Origin: Darksidea phi
Taxonomy: Eukaryota > Ascomycota > Dothideomycetes > Pleosporales > Lentitheciaceae
DNA length: 64,000 nt
Direction: 5' to 3'
NCBI GenBank assembly: GCA_030770425.1
Contig: JASJFT010000150.1
Span: 47,397-111,396, forward strand
The position numbers and the translations under genes were made by a program. Shown here piece after piece: positions 46,255 through 58,800 of the stretch. The notes under the pieces were generated by a model. That model did not search any database and was not told where the DNA came from. It was given only the letters and a program-made list of their open reading frames with translations. Within the stretch, counting starts at the first letter, position 1. Each line of letters opens with the position of its first letter.

Positions 46255-47218
46255 ATACAAATGTGGACGAATGCAGGAAGGCGAACAGCGGATGCTCCAT
46301 TCAATCATTTATACTGATTCTCGACTCTGTGCTCATGGGACGATGACGAACAGTGGAGAATGGATACTGATGGGACCGAAATCAGCAAGTGGGCGAAAGT
46401 TGGTTATGGCAAAGGTGTCAGATTGAACCGGTACATGGCAGCCCTCTACAGGAATTTTCGGACGACAAGCAGAGCTGATAGTAGCACGCGTTCAGGAAGC
46501 GTGTGGGTGTTCATTCGAGGCCATATGGGTACCAGCACGAAGCTTAGCGAAAAGATACGAAAGTAATGCAGCCAAACTTCATCAGCACGAACCCTCCTAC
46601 CACCTAGCTCTAACTGTTCCCACAAGAAATCCCTGTCGGCGCTCCTACACAAAACGCAACCTTTTCCGCGATCTGCCGGGTCTAAGCTTACGGTGGGTAT
46701 GTGATATGGTCTGTGCGCCGCCTCGGCCGAGTCTATCGGTCGTCCTGCATCCTTCGCGGGGCACCTCTCTGTTACCGGTTGGAGCTGTTTTCGTAAGAAT
46801 GAATGGAATGGAGGAGGCAAAGACGAGATTCGTTGCATCGACATATAAGTTACCTCTTGTGCGCACGAAATCCACATAGCCCAGGTCGCGATGATTGTCC
46901 GTCGCAACCCCCTCTTTCCCTCACCGTCAGTTCGTCGGGCGCGCCCTTCTGATCGGGCGGATATAACAGGGTTTGGAGCACTGGCACGGCAAACCGGCAC
47001 CATGGACGCTAACCCCATGACGAGTTGTGGCGCACCATGGTAGGTTGTCACCCTTCTCATAAAGCGGTGGCCGTTTTCCGCGTTCGATTCCACTTGTCTT
47101 GCGATCAATCTTGACGGGTCCTGTCTCACAGCAATCGAAACGCAGCAAGTTGCGCTGGAAGAGAAGTCGGTGAATGCTCTGTGCATCAATCTACCGTATC
47201 ATCACCTTGTCTGAACCC
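46255..47218. other. Intergenic region upstream of the MFS transporter
   Basis: About 960 bp. A 247-codon open frame on the minus strand (46446-47189) has no recognisable domain and low-information composition; I treat it as chance. No other feature is seen. Confidence 0.45.
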
Positions 47219-49043
47219 ATGCTTCGACATCCTTCTCGCAGCGAAATCATCGACCTCGCCGCAGCAGAGGGACACGATGCCGACATACCGAGCAACGCAG
47301 GTTCACTCCGCCAAATCCACGACAACTCGCCAAGTCACAAATCAAAGAAGCCTTCATCCGCGATAGAGAAGGACATAGAGAAAGGCGCAGGAGAAAAGTC
47401 GATCTCAAGCGAAGAGGGGATCGAGGAGACTATTGAATATAATCCAGATATCGTCTTCTGGGTAAGCATGCTTGGGATAGAACTACTAAATCTGAGACTT
47501 TGCTAACTCGTACTGTCACTCGGAAGGATGGCCCTGATGATCCTCAGAACCCAATGAATTGGGCTTCCTCCAAGAAATGGGGTACGGTCGCGCTGGTTTC
47601 TGCCATTACATTCCTAACCCCGCTGGCTTCGAGTATGTTCGCTCCGGGCGTGCCCGAGGTTATGAAGACGTTTCGATCTACAGATGATATGTTGGAGGGC
47701 TTCATGTTGTCTATATTTGTGCTAGGATTCGCTATAGGGCCATTGAGTAGTTTTACTCTTCTAGGGTCTTGAACTTGAACTGACAGAAAACAGTTATCGC
47801 GCCACTATCAGAGATGTACGGACGATTACCATTGTATCATAGCTGCAACTCCCTATTTGTGATCTTCTGCATTGCGGCTGCATTGTCTACGAACATGAGC
47901 ATGTTTATTGCATTTCGCTTCTTTATGGGCTGTTTCGGAGGCGCACCGGTGGTGCTCGGCGGTGGCACAATCGCCGACCTGATCTCTAGAGAGCATCGAG
48001 GGACCGCTATGATGCTCTGGATGATGGGGCCAAGTAAGAAATTTCACTAACTTTATGGTTTGATCTAACAACTACTGTAGCTATCGGACCGTGCGTAGGA
48101 CCGATCATCGGCGGCTTCCTCACAGAGGCAAAAGGTTGGCGCTGGAACTTCTGGTTCGTTGCAATCGTTGTACGTTCCCTAATCTATATTGACGACCGGC
48201 GTATCTCTTGCTAATCACAGGCAGGGGGGTGCGTTTCTCATCCTCTCAGTCATTTTAATGAGTGAGACATCCGCCCCTATAATCCTTGAGCGAAAAGCAA
48301 AGCGTCTCCGCGCCTCATCTGGAAATCCTAACCTTCGCTCCAATCTGGCCAGCGAACTCTCCGCAAAGGACCTTTTCAAATTTTCCATTGTACGGCCACT
48401 CAAAATGCTCACCCGATCCTACATATGTCTAGCAATGTCTGTATACGTAGCTATCACTTACGCCTACCTTTACGTTCTCTTCACCACTTTCACCGCTGTG
48501 TTCAAAACACAGTACGGCTGGCACGGTGGTGTCATTGGCCTATCGTTTCTCGGCTTGGGGATCGGATCTTTGATAGGCCAACTGGTTTTCACACACTACG
48601 GCAACAAGACGGCAGGGAAGCACATTGCTCGTGGCGACTTCAAACCTGAGCACCGACTCTACATTATGGCAGCAGGCGGTCCTTTTCTACCTGTTGGACT
48701 CTTCTGGTATGGGTGGAGTGTACAGGCGCAGACCCACTTTATGGTGCCTATAATAGGAACTGGAGTGGTTGGGTTCGGTCTACTGATGACGTTCATGCCA
48801 GCGAGCACGTATTTGGTCGATGTGTACACTGTGCATGCTGCGAGTGCTATGGCAGCAAGCACTGTACTGAGAAGTTTATGCGCTGCACTGCTTCCATTGA
48901 GTTCGCAGAAGATGTACGCAGCTATGGGGTATGGCTGGGGAAATTCACTGTTAGGATTTGTGGGTTTCTTGCTGGTACCGATACCATTCCTTTTTATCAA
49001 ATACGGAGAACGCATTCGAAAAAGGAATGTTGTGACCTTGTAA
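47219..49043 (+). CDS. MFS drug:H+ antiporter (DHA1 family)
   Basis: Twelve-helix major facilitator of the multidrug exporter type in the plasma membrane. Exons are 47219-47461, 47527-47746, 47794-48033, 48081-48169 and 48225-49043, giving 536 aa; an in-frame ATG at 47174 would add 15 residues. After a hydrophilic N-tail the family block DGPDDPQNPMNWASSKKW leads into helix 1. Later landmarks are APLSEMYGR (loop 2-3), VLGGGTIADL and [29 protein letters not shown] (motif C and the helix 5-6 turn). The C-terminal half is a single exon. Exact substrate is unknown. It starts an accessory run with a dehydrogenase, a P450 and a hydrolase, which suggests export or tolerance of a small molecule. Confidence 0.92.
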
Positions 49044-50016
49044 AGCTACAGATTTGCGGGGTATATGGAAGTTGAGAACCCGTTCGTGTTCGGGTATTGT
49101 ATTATAGAAAAGTATCCACTTCTGTACGATACCTCATAATGTACTGCCCACTCCTAAGCTTGAAAGCACGCCTTAAAGTGACAGAACCAGCCCTTGCTCC
49201 CGTACATCCATTTTGCTACGAGTGCTAATCCTAGACCCTCCCCCTGGACTTGGACGCACACCTAACCTACCCCGGAAATTCTACGCCTATTGAGTTGCAT
49301 ATACTGCAAGCTTTAAGCTGCCGATCCATTGGTATTGGTCCATAGCTGTTTCATACTAATTAGTTTCTCTATTCAAGCTTACTATCCGGTGGATTGAATG
49401 TCCCGATGCTCGACTTCTAAAGTTTGGAATGTTCTACAGTGGTTCTTGTCACAACAAGCAATTTTTGTGAGAAGCGACACTACCTAGCTTGCTGAAACAT
49501 ACTGGTCTTTGACGTACACCTAACTTTCTGCACTCCCTCAACATCATCCGCACACCCATCATACCCCCAGATTCCAATGAGCCTTCTATCAAAATCCATG
49601 CTGCAGTCAAATCCCGCTGGCATCCAGCTCTAGGGTAGCCGGTCGTCGGCTGGCTCGCTAGCAAGAAAGAGAAAGGTATAGGACGAGACCATGTGGGATA
49701 AATCGTTGGAGTAGGAGAGAGTTTACAATGAAAATGATGCGAGGGTGATGGAGTTTTGGGGCTGTTTATACGGCCATTCTGTGGCAACCTTTTGCAGTCC
49801 TTGGTGACTTCTAAAAGCGGAACTAATGGCGAATGTATCAGGGCATCGTTGACGGAACCAAATGGGAATTGGCACGTTCACGCAGTACCTAAGGCCATCC
49901 CTTCTGATCCCTTCGCAAGGTGACGCTTGGAAGAAAGTCTGGAACTTTATGGAAGAGGGGAGGGTGAGGGGAATGGTCGTCGTTGAGATTGGGCATTGAG
50001 TGGATGATGTCCTAGC
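49044..50016. other. Intergenic region between convergent MFS and SDR genes
   Basis: About 970 bp of 3' sequence for the two genes. No supported coding sequence, repeat or RNA gene is seen. Confidence 0.5.
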
Positions 50017-50993
50017 TCACGAATTATATCCTTTCTTCTCTGGCACCTTTGAGTAAGCCTCGTCCCAGATGCTCTGGCTCTGCGTTCCGATCCACTTCTG
50101 GCTGTCGTTGACCCAGTCCACGCATTTTCTAAAGTATATATTTTCCTGTGAGAGCTCAACAGTCTCCCCTGACATCGTGTCATCGTCAAGGAACGCATCA
50201 ATGGCTTTTATGGCCGTTGATAGAGGTGTGATGTGCTCTTTGGGCCATACTTCGAGGATCTGAGGAGGGCATAAATTCGTTGGGATGAAGCCTGGGCAGA
50301 TAGCGTTCTGTCCAAGCACGAGCATGATCAGCGAAAGTTTTATCACCTGTATCCGTGAACTTACCACTGTAATGCCTTCTTTGACCATGACTGGGCCAGC
50401 TGCTCGAACGAAACCTACGACACCGTACTTTGAGGCTGTGTACAACGGGTTCTGTGTCATGAAGCTACCACGCCATTTAGCGATTCTCAGGTCTACACGG
50501 ATGCTTCTGGAATCACTCACTATAAGCCCGCCGCGGAACTCGTAGCCACAAACTTGCCCTTTCCACCTCCCGCCGCCTTGCTCCTCCTCACATAATACTT
50601 GAACAACCACAACCCCTGAATCACGGCCTCGAGATTGACCTGCATATTCGTTGTATTCAACGGCTTCACCAAGCCCTCGTCATCAACCTTCTCCTTCTCC
50701 ATACCATCATACAGAAACTGCCTGTCGTCGATGCCGGCATTGGCGTGGCAGAAGTCGAGACGGTTGCCGCCCCATTCGTAGGCTTCCTTGAAAAGCCGGG
50801 CTTGAGAGGCGTAGCTAGCGACATCGGTTTGAATGAAGAGCGCGTCCGAACCGAGGGCTTGTGCTGCGTCGCTACCGGTGGTGGGATTCAGCTCTGCGAT
50901 TACGACACGATAGCCTTTTGAGTGGAGGTGAGTTGCTACAGCGAGGCCAATACCGCTGCCGGCTCCGGTTACGATGGCTACAGGTTTGGACAT
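50017..50993 (-). CDS. Short-chain dehydrogenase/reductase (15-PGDH-like)
   Basis: NAD(P)-dependent oxidoreductase of the classical SDR family. Exons are 50993-50521, 50464-50365 and 50307-50017, giving 287 aa from MSKPVAIVTG. Cofactor motif TGAGSGIG is at about residues 9-16, followed by an acidic residue at the end of beta-2 (VVIAELN), which favours NAD over NADP. HANAGI is the NAG-type motif. The active-site Ser (VATSSAAGL) and the YTASK tyrosine/lysine pair are present, the latter restored by intron 1. ICPGFIPTN follows. Substrate unknown; the nearest described relatives oxidise hydroxyl groups of lipids or aromatics. It sits between an MFS exporter and a P450. Confidence 0.9.
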
Positions 50994-51598
50994 GTTGAGC
51001 TTGAATACCAATGTCTCGATCAAAGGTCAAGTTGTGTTAACTGACAAAGAAGGGAGCTCGAGAGCGGCAGCGAGCTCGGCACAGACCCCGGGTGCTCATC
51101 GCTCCTTTCGCTGTTAATTTGTTAGACGGAGCGTACGGTAGTTGTTGACCCCACATGGAGGCGTGGGCCGGAAACATACCGCCCTTGACTAGACCATTTC
51201 CAGCAGCATGCGGGGTCAGTCGTCGACCTCCGCCATCGGCACAATCCACACCAAAGGAGATGGTGACAGCAGTGGGCTAGGGACAGACATGCGCCGGTTA
51301 AGGCCGGACGGAAACGGGCAAGTCTGATAAAGTTGGGGATGCTGTGTGTGCTAAATAGTGGCGTAGAGTTTGGGGAATGCGTGTCAGTAGGGCTCTGGGG
51401 AGAGAGTCAGCGAAATAGAAGTTTAAGGAAACGTTGCCATCGGTAGGAGAGTACTGCAGCTTGCGAGAGATGGCCCTGTGCTAAGTGAAGATGATTGCAC
51501 GATCAAGAGTTTCGAGTTGCCGAGAGTGAGATGATGGGCAAGCCGAAGCCAAGCTGTAGACGTTCGTAATACTGTCTAGTAAAGTTTGCTCTGGATAC
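50994..51598. other. Intergenic region between P450 and SDR genes
   Basis: About 600 bp between two same-strand (minus) genes: the SDR promoter and the P450 3' end. No coding sequence is supported. Confidence 0.5.
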
Positions 51599-53384
51599 TC
51601 AAAAGCCAATACCCTCCTTCTCCGCCTTCGCAAACTCATCCCTCATAAGCTTCGCGCGTGCCTCAGTCCTCGGTGCAATATCACACTCGAATGGTACCGG
51701 CACTGAAAAGAATCCCTTCACCATCTCTTGTGTGGGTTCAATTACCTCGCCATTTTGTCCCGTCTTCTTCCTAATATCAAATCCCCATAACACACGCGCA
51801 ACATTGATGAAAAGCGAGCGTTCTGCTACATGAACCCCCGGACACACGCGTCTTCCAGCGCCGTAGGTGAAATGATCACGTTCATATGGATCGGCCGCGT
51901 TGATGTAGTCTGCCGCCGATAGCGGTTTTTTGTATTTTTCCAGGTAACGAGAGGGGTCGAAATCATCGGGCTTCTTCCAGAGCTGTGGATCGCGGTGTAT
52001 GGCCCACCTAAAGACAGATTCAGTAAAGCTCGATAGTGTGAGAATTGGTACCTGTATGTCTCGCCATCCCAATCTGGCGGTACAAACTACTGTTAAGTAT
52101 ACAAGGTGCAAGCCTACCAGTTCAAAACCGCGACACAACCTTTCGGTATAAAGTGGCCCTCATACCAATCATCTTCAGATGTTGCGTGTGCCATGCCGAA
52201 TTTGTTCACTGGCCGCCACCTCAGCACCTCCTTGATTACACTTCTCACATAAGGCAAATCATTTTCGTCGTCCCAATCTGGCAACCGCCCAGATCCCACC
52301 ACCCTATCCAGTTCTTCCTGCGCCCTCTTCTGCGCATCTTGAAAAATCGTCATACACAGCATAAAATTGTTCAGCGTAGTTGCGGTCGTCTCGGAGCCAG
52401 CTTCAACCAGACCACCACATGTGTACGCTGCTGATAAGTCGTCAATCTGATGTTTTGCTGGATTATCCAGGTAGAACGTGGTGGTAAAACAGTTTTTGGC
52501 TTCTCCCCTATCCGCCTCACACTTAAGTCGGTTCCATAAATTCAGGTAGACTTTACTGTCATGTGCGAATGCGCGCCGTCCATGTGTCCGCCAGCTCCCG
52601 AGAAGCCATTCTGGAAGAAAAGTCAGAGAAGGGAAGCTGTCGATTGCGTAGGCGCCAGGAGCCGTCATTTCGGTGAAATTGTCAAGAACCGTATAGATCT
52701 CCTTGATCAGTGGGTCTTCCCACGATGGAATCCGGTACCCATATGTAACAAGCATAATGACACTAGCGGAATACCTCCGATTCATCATATAGAAATCCTT
52801 TGGGCTATCCAAGAAGTCTACCAACAACTGCTTGCTCTCAAAATCTTGGACTGGCTGATACTTGATACTTGTATTCAGGTTCAACAACGCATGGCTATGC
52901 TTTCGAATCGAACGCCATCGACTCCCATATGGCATGAAGAGCTGACGCCGACCTGCGCTCATGATGTCCTGCGCAAGCGGGAATGGTGCTCGAGATGAGT
53001 ATATGCTGGACTTCTTGTCCATAAGGTCCTTTACAACTTTCGGTGAAGAGAGCCAAACGTAGTCTGTGCCACCGATTTTGGTAAAGAAGAGGTCGCCGTA
53101 TTGCTTGTGCCAGTTAATTACTTTGCCACGGACTTGTTCGCTGTCAGAGAAGTCGAGCAGGTTTCCCACGAATGGAAGACCTCTGGGTCCTGGTGGGAGC
53201 TTGCGTCTTCTCGGATCCTGTGCGCATGTTAGTGTTCGTGATTAACGAATACCTGCAAATTCACCTTAAAGACATTCGGAACAAGGTAGAGGTATGTTGT
53301 TACCAGTAGCAGTATTGGTGTGAATATGATGAGGACGGGCTTCAAAAGAACATGCGATGCAGGCCAGCTAAAGAATGCTATCAT
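51599..53384 (-). CDS. Cytochrome P450 monooxygenase
   Basis: Microsomal P450 of a fungal accessory family. Exons are 53384-53265, 53217-52118 and 52007-51599, giving 542 aa. Exon 1 encodes the N-terminal membrane anchor (VLIIFTPILLLVTTYLYLV), followed by the hinge RRKLPPGPRGLPFVGN. The I-helix oxygen-binding motif is EAGSETTATTL, the K-helix ExxR is EVLRWRP, and the haem loop is FTYGAGRRVCPGVHVAE with the cysteine ligand. The SEDDWYEGHFIPKG block resembles O-methylsterigmatocystin-oxidoreductase-like families. The second intron is 110 nt; splicing it gives the normal LNWWAIHRDPQLW. Substrate unknown. Confidence 0.9.
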
Positions 53385-54019
53385 AGTGGGCGCGCGGAGA
53401 GTCCGTGAGACCCAAAGCTATAGACAAGCGAATATCAAAAGATCGAAGCCTGGACTCGAAGATACTTGGTAGACTGCATTTAATACCCGGTATCCCAGGC
53501 CATCAGGATTGGGGATCTGCATATCCCAGCGCCCCTCATGGTTCCCCGCAGATAAATTGCCCCACAACGCAATACATTGATCTCATACTCCTTAGCTTAA
53601 ACCGGATATGCGTACGTCATCACTAAAAAAAGCACATATCAATCTAGAAAGGTAAAGCTATGAAAGATGATATGACAGTGGGGTTTCAAACACACTATTG
53701 TGTTCAGATAGAGCTAGCCAATGCCGCATCAGTGCAAGCGCGGGCGCACTCCTAGTGTTCACTTGCCTGAAGCTCAACCATAGTTTCCTTCGAAGCAATG
53801 GCTATTATTGAAACGATGCAAAAGAGGCCTAGACTCATTTTGGGGGTGTGGTGCTGTTGATTTTAACTAATAGGAGAATGGCTACGGTCTAGCCACAGTC
53901 CTTTCTTTCATCTACCTTCATCTCTTCTGCGTGGAGGTATGCGATTAAATGGTATGTGATCATCTTCTCTGGTCATTGCTTGCAACAAAAATGTCCCAGG
54001 CGCCACTCAAAGCGTCAGA
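53385..54019. other. Region upstream of the P450 gene
   Basis: About 635 bp, moderately AT-rich, expected to contain the P450 promoter. No gene is seen. Confidence 0.45.
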
Positions 54020-54330
54020 TCAACTTAACCTGCCCTCTAGAGCTTTGAACAAGGCATCCTCCCGTCTGCGTCCCCGCCCAATATCCTCAGCTACATCTGA
54101 CGTTTTGACTTGACTAAAGTTATATACTTCCGCATTACCTTTCCACGGCCTGACCCCGTTTGCAAACTTGATGAAGTCTTTGGCCAAGGCAATATCGATC
54201 TCCCTTTCCTTCTCGCCCACTCTTTCCCTAAGGTTCTTGGAAAAGAATGCAGCATCAAGCATATGTATCAATGACCCCTTGAACGCACCTTCCCATAATA
54301 TGTTTTTGGGCCAGGAAACGGGTGAAGGAG
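54020..54330 (-). pseudogene. Carboxylesterase (type B) C-terminal remnant
   Basis: The minus strand encodes ILWEGAFKGSLIHMLDAAFF and then ALAKDFIKFANGVRPW, which match the last ~100 residues of type-B carboxylesterases (the GxxH..D helix followed by the F.NG..PW end motif). Upstream the similarity breaks within a few codons, apparently with a frame change (near 54300-54350), and no catalytic Ser region or start is present in the ~500 bp beyond. I read this as the 3' end of a lost or truncated esterase gene. A short intact small protein is the less likely alternative. Confidence 0.45.
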
Positions 54331-54872
54331 GGGGCAGGGATGTAGTATACGATGTGCGTTGTAAGATTAATTAGGGATCGCACGGTGGTATTGTCAAGGG
54401 TGGCGGATTTAATACTATGAACTATTTTCCCCGAATGAAAGTTGTATTACAACTATTCTCTGTTGGTATCAGAAGGTAGTTTACTTTTTTGGGGCTTTCT
54501 TGTTGTGATCTTATATCTAGATACGTCGAATACCTAGCGCAAGCTAACCCAACTCAGATAGCTGGGGCTCAAGAGCGTCGTGTTCGCGAACCCTCGTATG
54601 GCTTTGTGATGTTTCGGTCTCCTTTCAGAAGGTATCTAGACCATATTTTAGGTTTAGATGGCGACTAACGAGTCGCAGTTCTTGGTGACAGCGCTCTAAA
54701 ATCCCTGCTGCTTCTCTATCTGCATGTTGTGGGGCAATGCGGGGAAGCAGGGCTGTCAATTCAAAACTCTTATGCTGGTTTGATGCAAGAAACATGAAAA
54801 ATTAAACCGAGCAGAATAGAAACAACCAATATCTAGAATCCTGCGACTTTTCCTTTGACTACACCACGCAGC
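54331..54872. other. Region upstream of the alpha/beta hydrolase
   Basis: About 540 bp, locally AT-rich with no open frame of note. It may hold decayed esterase sequence and the hydrolase promoter. Confidence 0.35.
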
Positions 54873-55797
54873 ATGCCGCAAGTACGCGACGCGCAAGGCC
54901 GAACCTACATCCGGCACCCCAACAACCAACTAACGCACTTCATCCGCGACTCTTTCGTTGACCCATGGGAGCCACACGAGACCATCCTCATTCAGCATGG
55001 ATTTGGACGCCATTCAGAATTTTGGTACCATTGGATTCCCTTACTGTCGCGACACTTCCATGTTATTAGGCGCGATCTGCGCGGCCATGGATACTCTTCT
55101 TATCCTACGGAAAATGACAGCTATGAGTATAACATTGATACTATTGTGGGGGAGATAGTAGATACGTTGGATCAATTGGATGTAGACAAGTGCCATTTCC
55201 TAGGAGAGAGTACGGGTGGAATGTTAGGAGAACTTATGGCCGCCAAGTTAGCCCACTTCCACGTTCTCCCACCCCGTGTCCTTGCCCTGATACTGACACT
55301 GATCCAGGCACCCAAACCGTCTCCTCTCCTTAACAATATGCTCAACACCAACCCACCTGCCTCTAGCGGCACTTAAACTCTTCGCCTTCAACTACAGCGA
55401 CTGGCCCACTGCGTGCCGTACCCTTGGCTCTAGAGGTTGGGCCGTAGCGCTTTCAAAAATCCCGGGCACCATCCCTATCACCAGCCCTTCCTACCTCCCT
55501 TGGTACTTGGATCAAATCAGTATAAGTTCTGGCGAAGGCCTAGCGCAGTATGCGGAGTTCCTGTCTACGTTGGATGCACGACCGTGTTTGGAAGAAATCA
55601 GGGTGCGCACGTTGATATTAGCACCGAGTAACAGTGCCGCGACGAGCGTGGAGGAGCAGAAGAGAACTGCGGAGAAGATTGAGGGATCGAGGCTTGTGGT
55701 AATTGAAGAGCCGGGGCATGAGATCTATGTTACAGGAGCGGAGAAGTGTCAAGCTGCGTTTCTGGACTTCCTCGCGAGTCTGAAGAAAGCGGAATAG
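54873..55797 (+). CDS. Alpha/beta hydrolase (3-oxoadipate enol-lactonase-like)
   Basis: Exons are 54873-55246 and 55308-55797, giving 287 aa from the ATG reading MPQVRDAQGRTYI. The intron uses GTTAGC and ATCCAG and restores MAAKHPNRLLSLTICSTPTH, so the two apparent frames are one gene. The oxyanion HG is in IQHGFGRHSEFW. The nucleophile Ser is about residue 113 in the elbow FLGESTGGM. The catalytic His is in EEPGHEIYV. The cap region resembles lactonase-type hydrolases (YLPWYLDQISISSGEGLAQY). It has no signal peptide, so it is probably cytosolic. Substrate unknown; an ester or lactone is the family expectation. It closes the accessory run that starts with the MFS gene. Confidence 0.88.
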
Positions 55798-55853
55798 CAT
55801 TATACACAAAGGATGTGTGAAGAGCCTTTGGGATAGCAGCTACATCTAGGACA

Positions 55854-58800
55854 CTACCTATTAACATCAACCCTGCTGATCAACTCACCACCCAGCCTCT
55901 TAATATCGTTGAGAATTGCCCTCTTGTTGACCTGAATATTAACGTTCTTCTCGCACTTCTCCCATTTGTTCTTTCCCTCTTTTTTCTCCCCAGTCCGACT
56001 TTTGACGGGAGTACTGTTCCACCCAGCCATAATTTTGAAAGCGCGCTGCCCAGTTACAACCGGATTCCACAATCCTGCAATGCGATCTACAGACTCTGGG
56101 TCCCAGAACCACAACACTGTATCGCTGAACACGTCCTGCAGGTCCTCAACAAAGAGTAACATGAGCTTCGTTTCAGCGCTTTGTGACGTCTTTGACACTT
56201 GTTGGATCTCGAGGTTCTTGAACTTCGGTTCCGACTTGTTCCCATTTAGACTTTTGCTGTATTTAGGTGAGGCGTAAAGGACGAAGTCGTAATCGTGGAT
56301 TTGGGAGACGAAAAGCGACTCTGGCATAAAGGTATCTTTTGCGACACCTTTCCCATTCGCTGCAGCCGAAACCTTATCCTCTTCGGTGCGAACAGCTGCC
56401 GTGGCGGCTCGAGCAAGCGCAGTCATTCTAGCCGCGACAACCTTCTCCGGCTTCCCTCTATCCGACCAGGTATTGCCGTCAATATCAACGTTCGTAGCAG
56501 CAAAGAGAACAACGCGATTCATAGCAGGATCGATTTGCCGCCAGGCTTCGAACCGCGTCTGTATCGTTTCCATATCTTCCGGTTTCATTCTCCCTGTTCC
56601 AATACTTTGGGGTTCGGCAGGATTGCTAGAGATCGTGGATGAGAAGTCAACCACCAATGGAACGTGTCTCCAGTCCCAGCGGCTGATCCAGGCCAGTGTT
56701 CGCAGAAAGCCAGTTGTAGCACATGAAGGTGTGGGCCAAGGATGCGGCTGTAGGAAAGTCCTTATAACCAATAGCTCTATGAGCTCTGGTGCAAAATGAG
56801 GCAAAAGAAGGTGAGATGCAAACCACTTTTTCGTCAATCTGATAGCCGGTGAAAGTGCAGCATACCGAGTGCATAGGTGCTGTATAGCTTGTGTATGGGA
56901 CAAGACATGTATAAAGTCGCGCTTGTACAGCGCGAGTGCAGTAGCTGCTGACTCGCGAGACTGCACATCAAGGGACTTGTCTTTGAGTTGGCGCTCGAGT
57001 AGTGTGGCTTCGCGATCGTGATGAATTCGTAAACGGAAAGTGAAGCCAGTGCGGACTGTGATATCAAGGTATGCTTGGTTCTGTGAGGGTTGTGATGGAT
57101 TCTCAAGCCCAACGCGGGTGAGCACACTCGGGTGTGCAGCAGATAATAGCTCAGAAAGCTTGAGGAGGAAGGCCGTCTTCGTTCGTTGTATAGCGCATAG
57201 ATCATCTGGCCATCGGGGGGAAGCTTCGAACTGAAGCACGATAGATGCTGGCCTATCAAACAGTGGCTCAATGGAAGCGTAGCGTAACTGTTCATCAGCA
57301 GCCCGGATATGCCGAATTTGGAGCGGAAGTCCCTCGAGCTCACGGATCTCCCTTTCAATGGCTGCAAAAGCGTTCATAACCGGCATAAACGAAGCGGTAC
57401 CTGACTGGCCTAGGATGCGACCTGAGGTAATGAGATTTGCGAATGAGTCGCTCGTAAACTTCGCATTTTCCGCGACCTGTGTGCCGACATGTAATCCAAG
57501 GATGTAGCGAGAGATTTGCTCTAAGACTGGTGTTGACGTGTCTTTATTTGACCATACTACACTTTCGAGAATGCTTCCATCTTTGAAGCGTCTCAGCTCA
57601 GCCTTGTCGCCCCAAAATTTGCGAAAAGATGCCGCCTCCTGTTTATTCTCCGCGGCCGGCCCATAATCAACTGTACGGTGAGCGTTCACAGGATCAATTG
57701 CGAAATTGACAATAATGCACTTTTGCTGACTTTCAGGAGCCTTGGATGAGGAAATAGACCACATGCTGCGGTCCGGCATTGATAATGTCACCATCTTGAC
57801 TCTATCGGTCAGTGCGCGTGTTAGAGTGTTGTAGACATTGTTGCATGTCTGCCCAAGCTTCTCGTCATAGTCATCGCTTCCGGAATCAAATCCAAATGCT
57901 GATAGGGGCAGTAGCAAGGTCGTGTCGTAGCAGTAACTTGACAGATCTGTCTTTAGTATGAATGTTGAATCGAATTGATCGAACAATGAGTCGCCAAGCA
58001 TGTCGATGGTTGCCTTTGCTTCATAATGCAGCCTGGAATATGACCAGGGTGTCATCTTGAAGAGAATGTTCAAACCTCGGAGTCCATCGAAGAATACAGG
58101 AGCCAGCCCCGACTTAGAGACAAAGTTTGCATCGCGTGTCTGGAACGTGAATGGCTTCTTTGATAGGTTATGGCGCGCCAAAAACTGCAATGTGGCCTTA
58201 AACAGTTGGTAGCTGCTATAGCCTGGAGAAAGAGGCGGCGTTCCAGATCCAGGGTTGGGCTGTAACAGAAGTGCAGTCACGGCGGCCCACTCAAAGTTGC
58301 CGAAACCGCCCTTGCGCAGACTGCTCCCAAAGCCACGCTGTCTTAGCCAGACACGGCCCAGGATGCACGCGTCCTTGTAAGCGCTACACTTTTCAGGTGC
58401 GGCGTGTAGTAACTTGAGGTAGGACGTGACGGTGGTATCAGACCGTAGAGTGCTGTTATAGAACGGAGTTGGAGTAAGAGGCTTGTTCGCGCCTTCATCA
58501 TCCTCGCCTTTGGGCCGTACGCAGTTCGATCCAGGAAGCAGTTTCATCTCGGGAAAGGTATCTTCCGCGACAGCAAGGAGAATGTTGATTCGACACTTAG
58601 AGCTCGAGAAGTCTGCAGGACCGTTACCACTCGGCTGGACGACTATGATAGGCTGGAGCTGGTTTCCGTTCAAATAGTCGAACGAGAGCTTGAAGCCGTG
58701 CTCCTTCGATTCTTTGAGGCCTGCGGCCAAGCAAGCTAGATAGTATGCGCGCTTGTAGAAATACCGGAAATTGAGGTAGTCTTTCTCCTGGAAGATGGCT

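Noticed and set aside
46446..47189. Minus-strand open frame of 247 codons upstream of the MFS gene
   Set aside because: Composition is rich in Arg, Ser and Cys with no motif or membrane pattern, and it overlaps the MFS promoter and start. I judge it chance.
52008..52117. Possible mini-exon inside the second P450 intron reading PPDWDGETYR
   Set aside because: Using it needs a poor donor (GTTTTG) and lengthens the loop before WAIHRDP beyond what P450s show. Plain removal of the 110-nt intron gives the usual LNWWAIHRDP.
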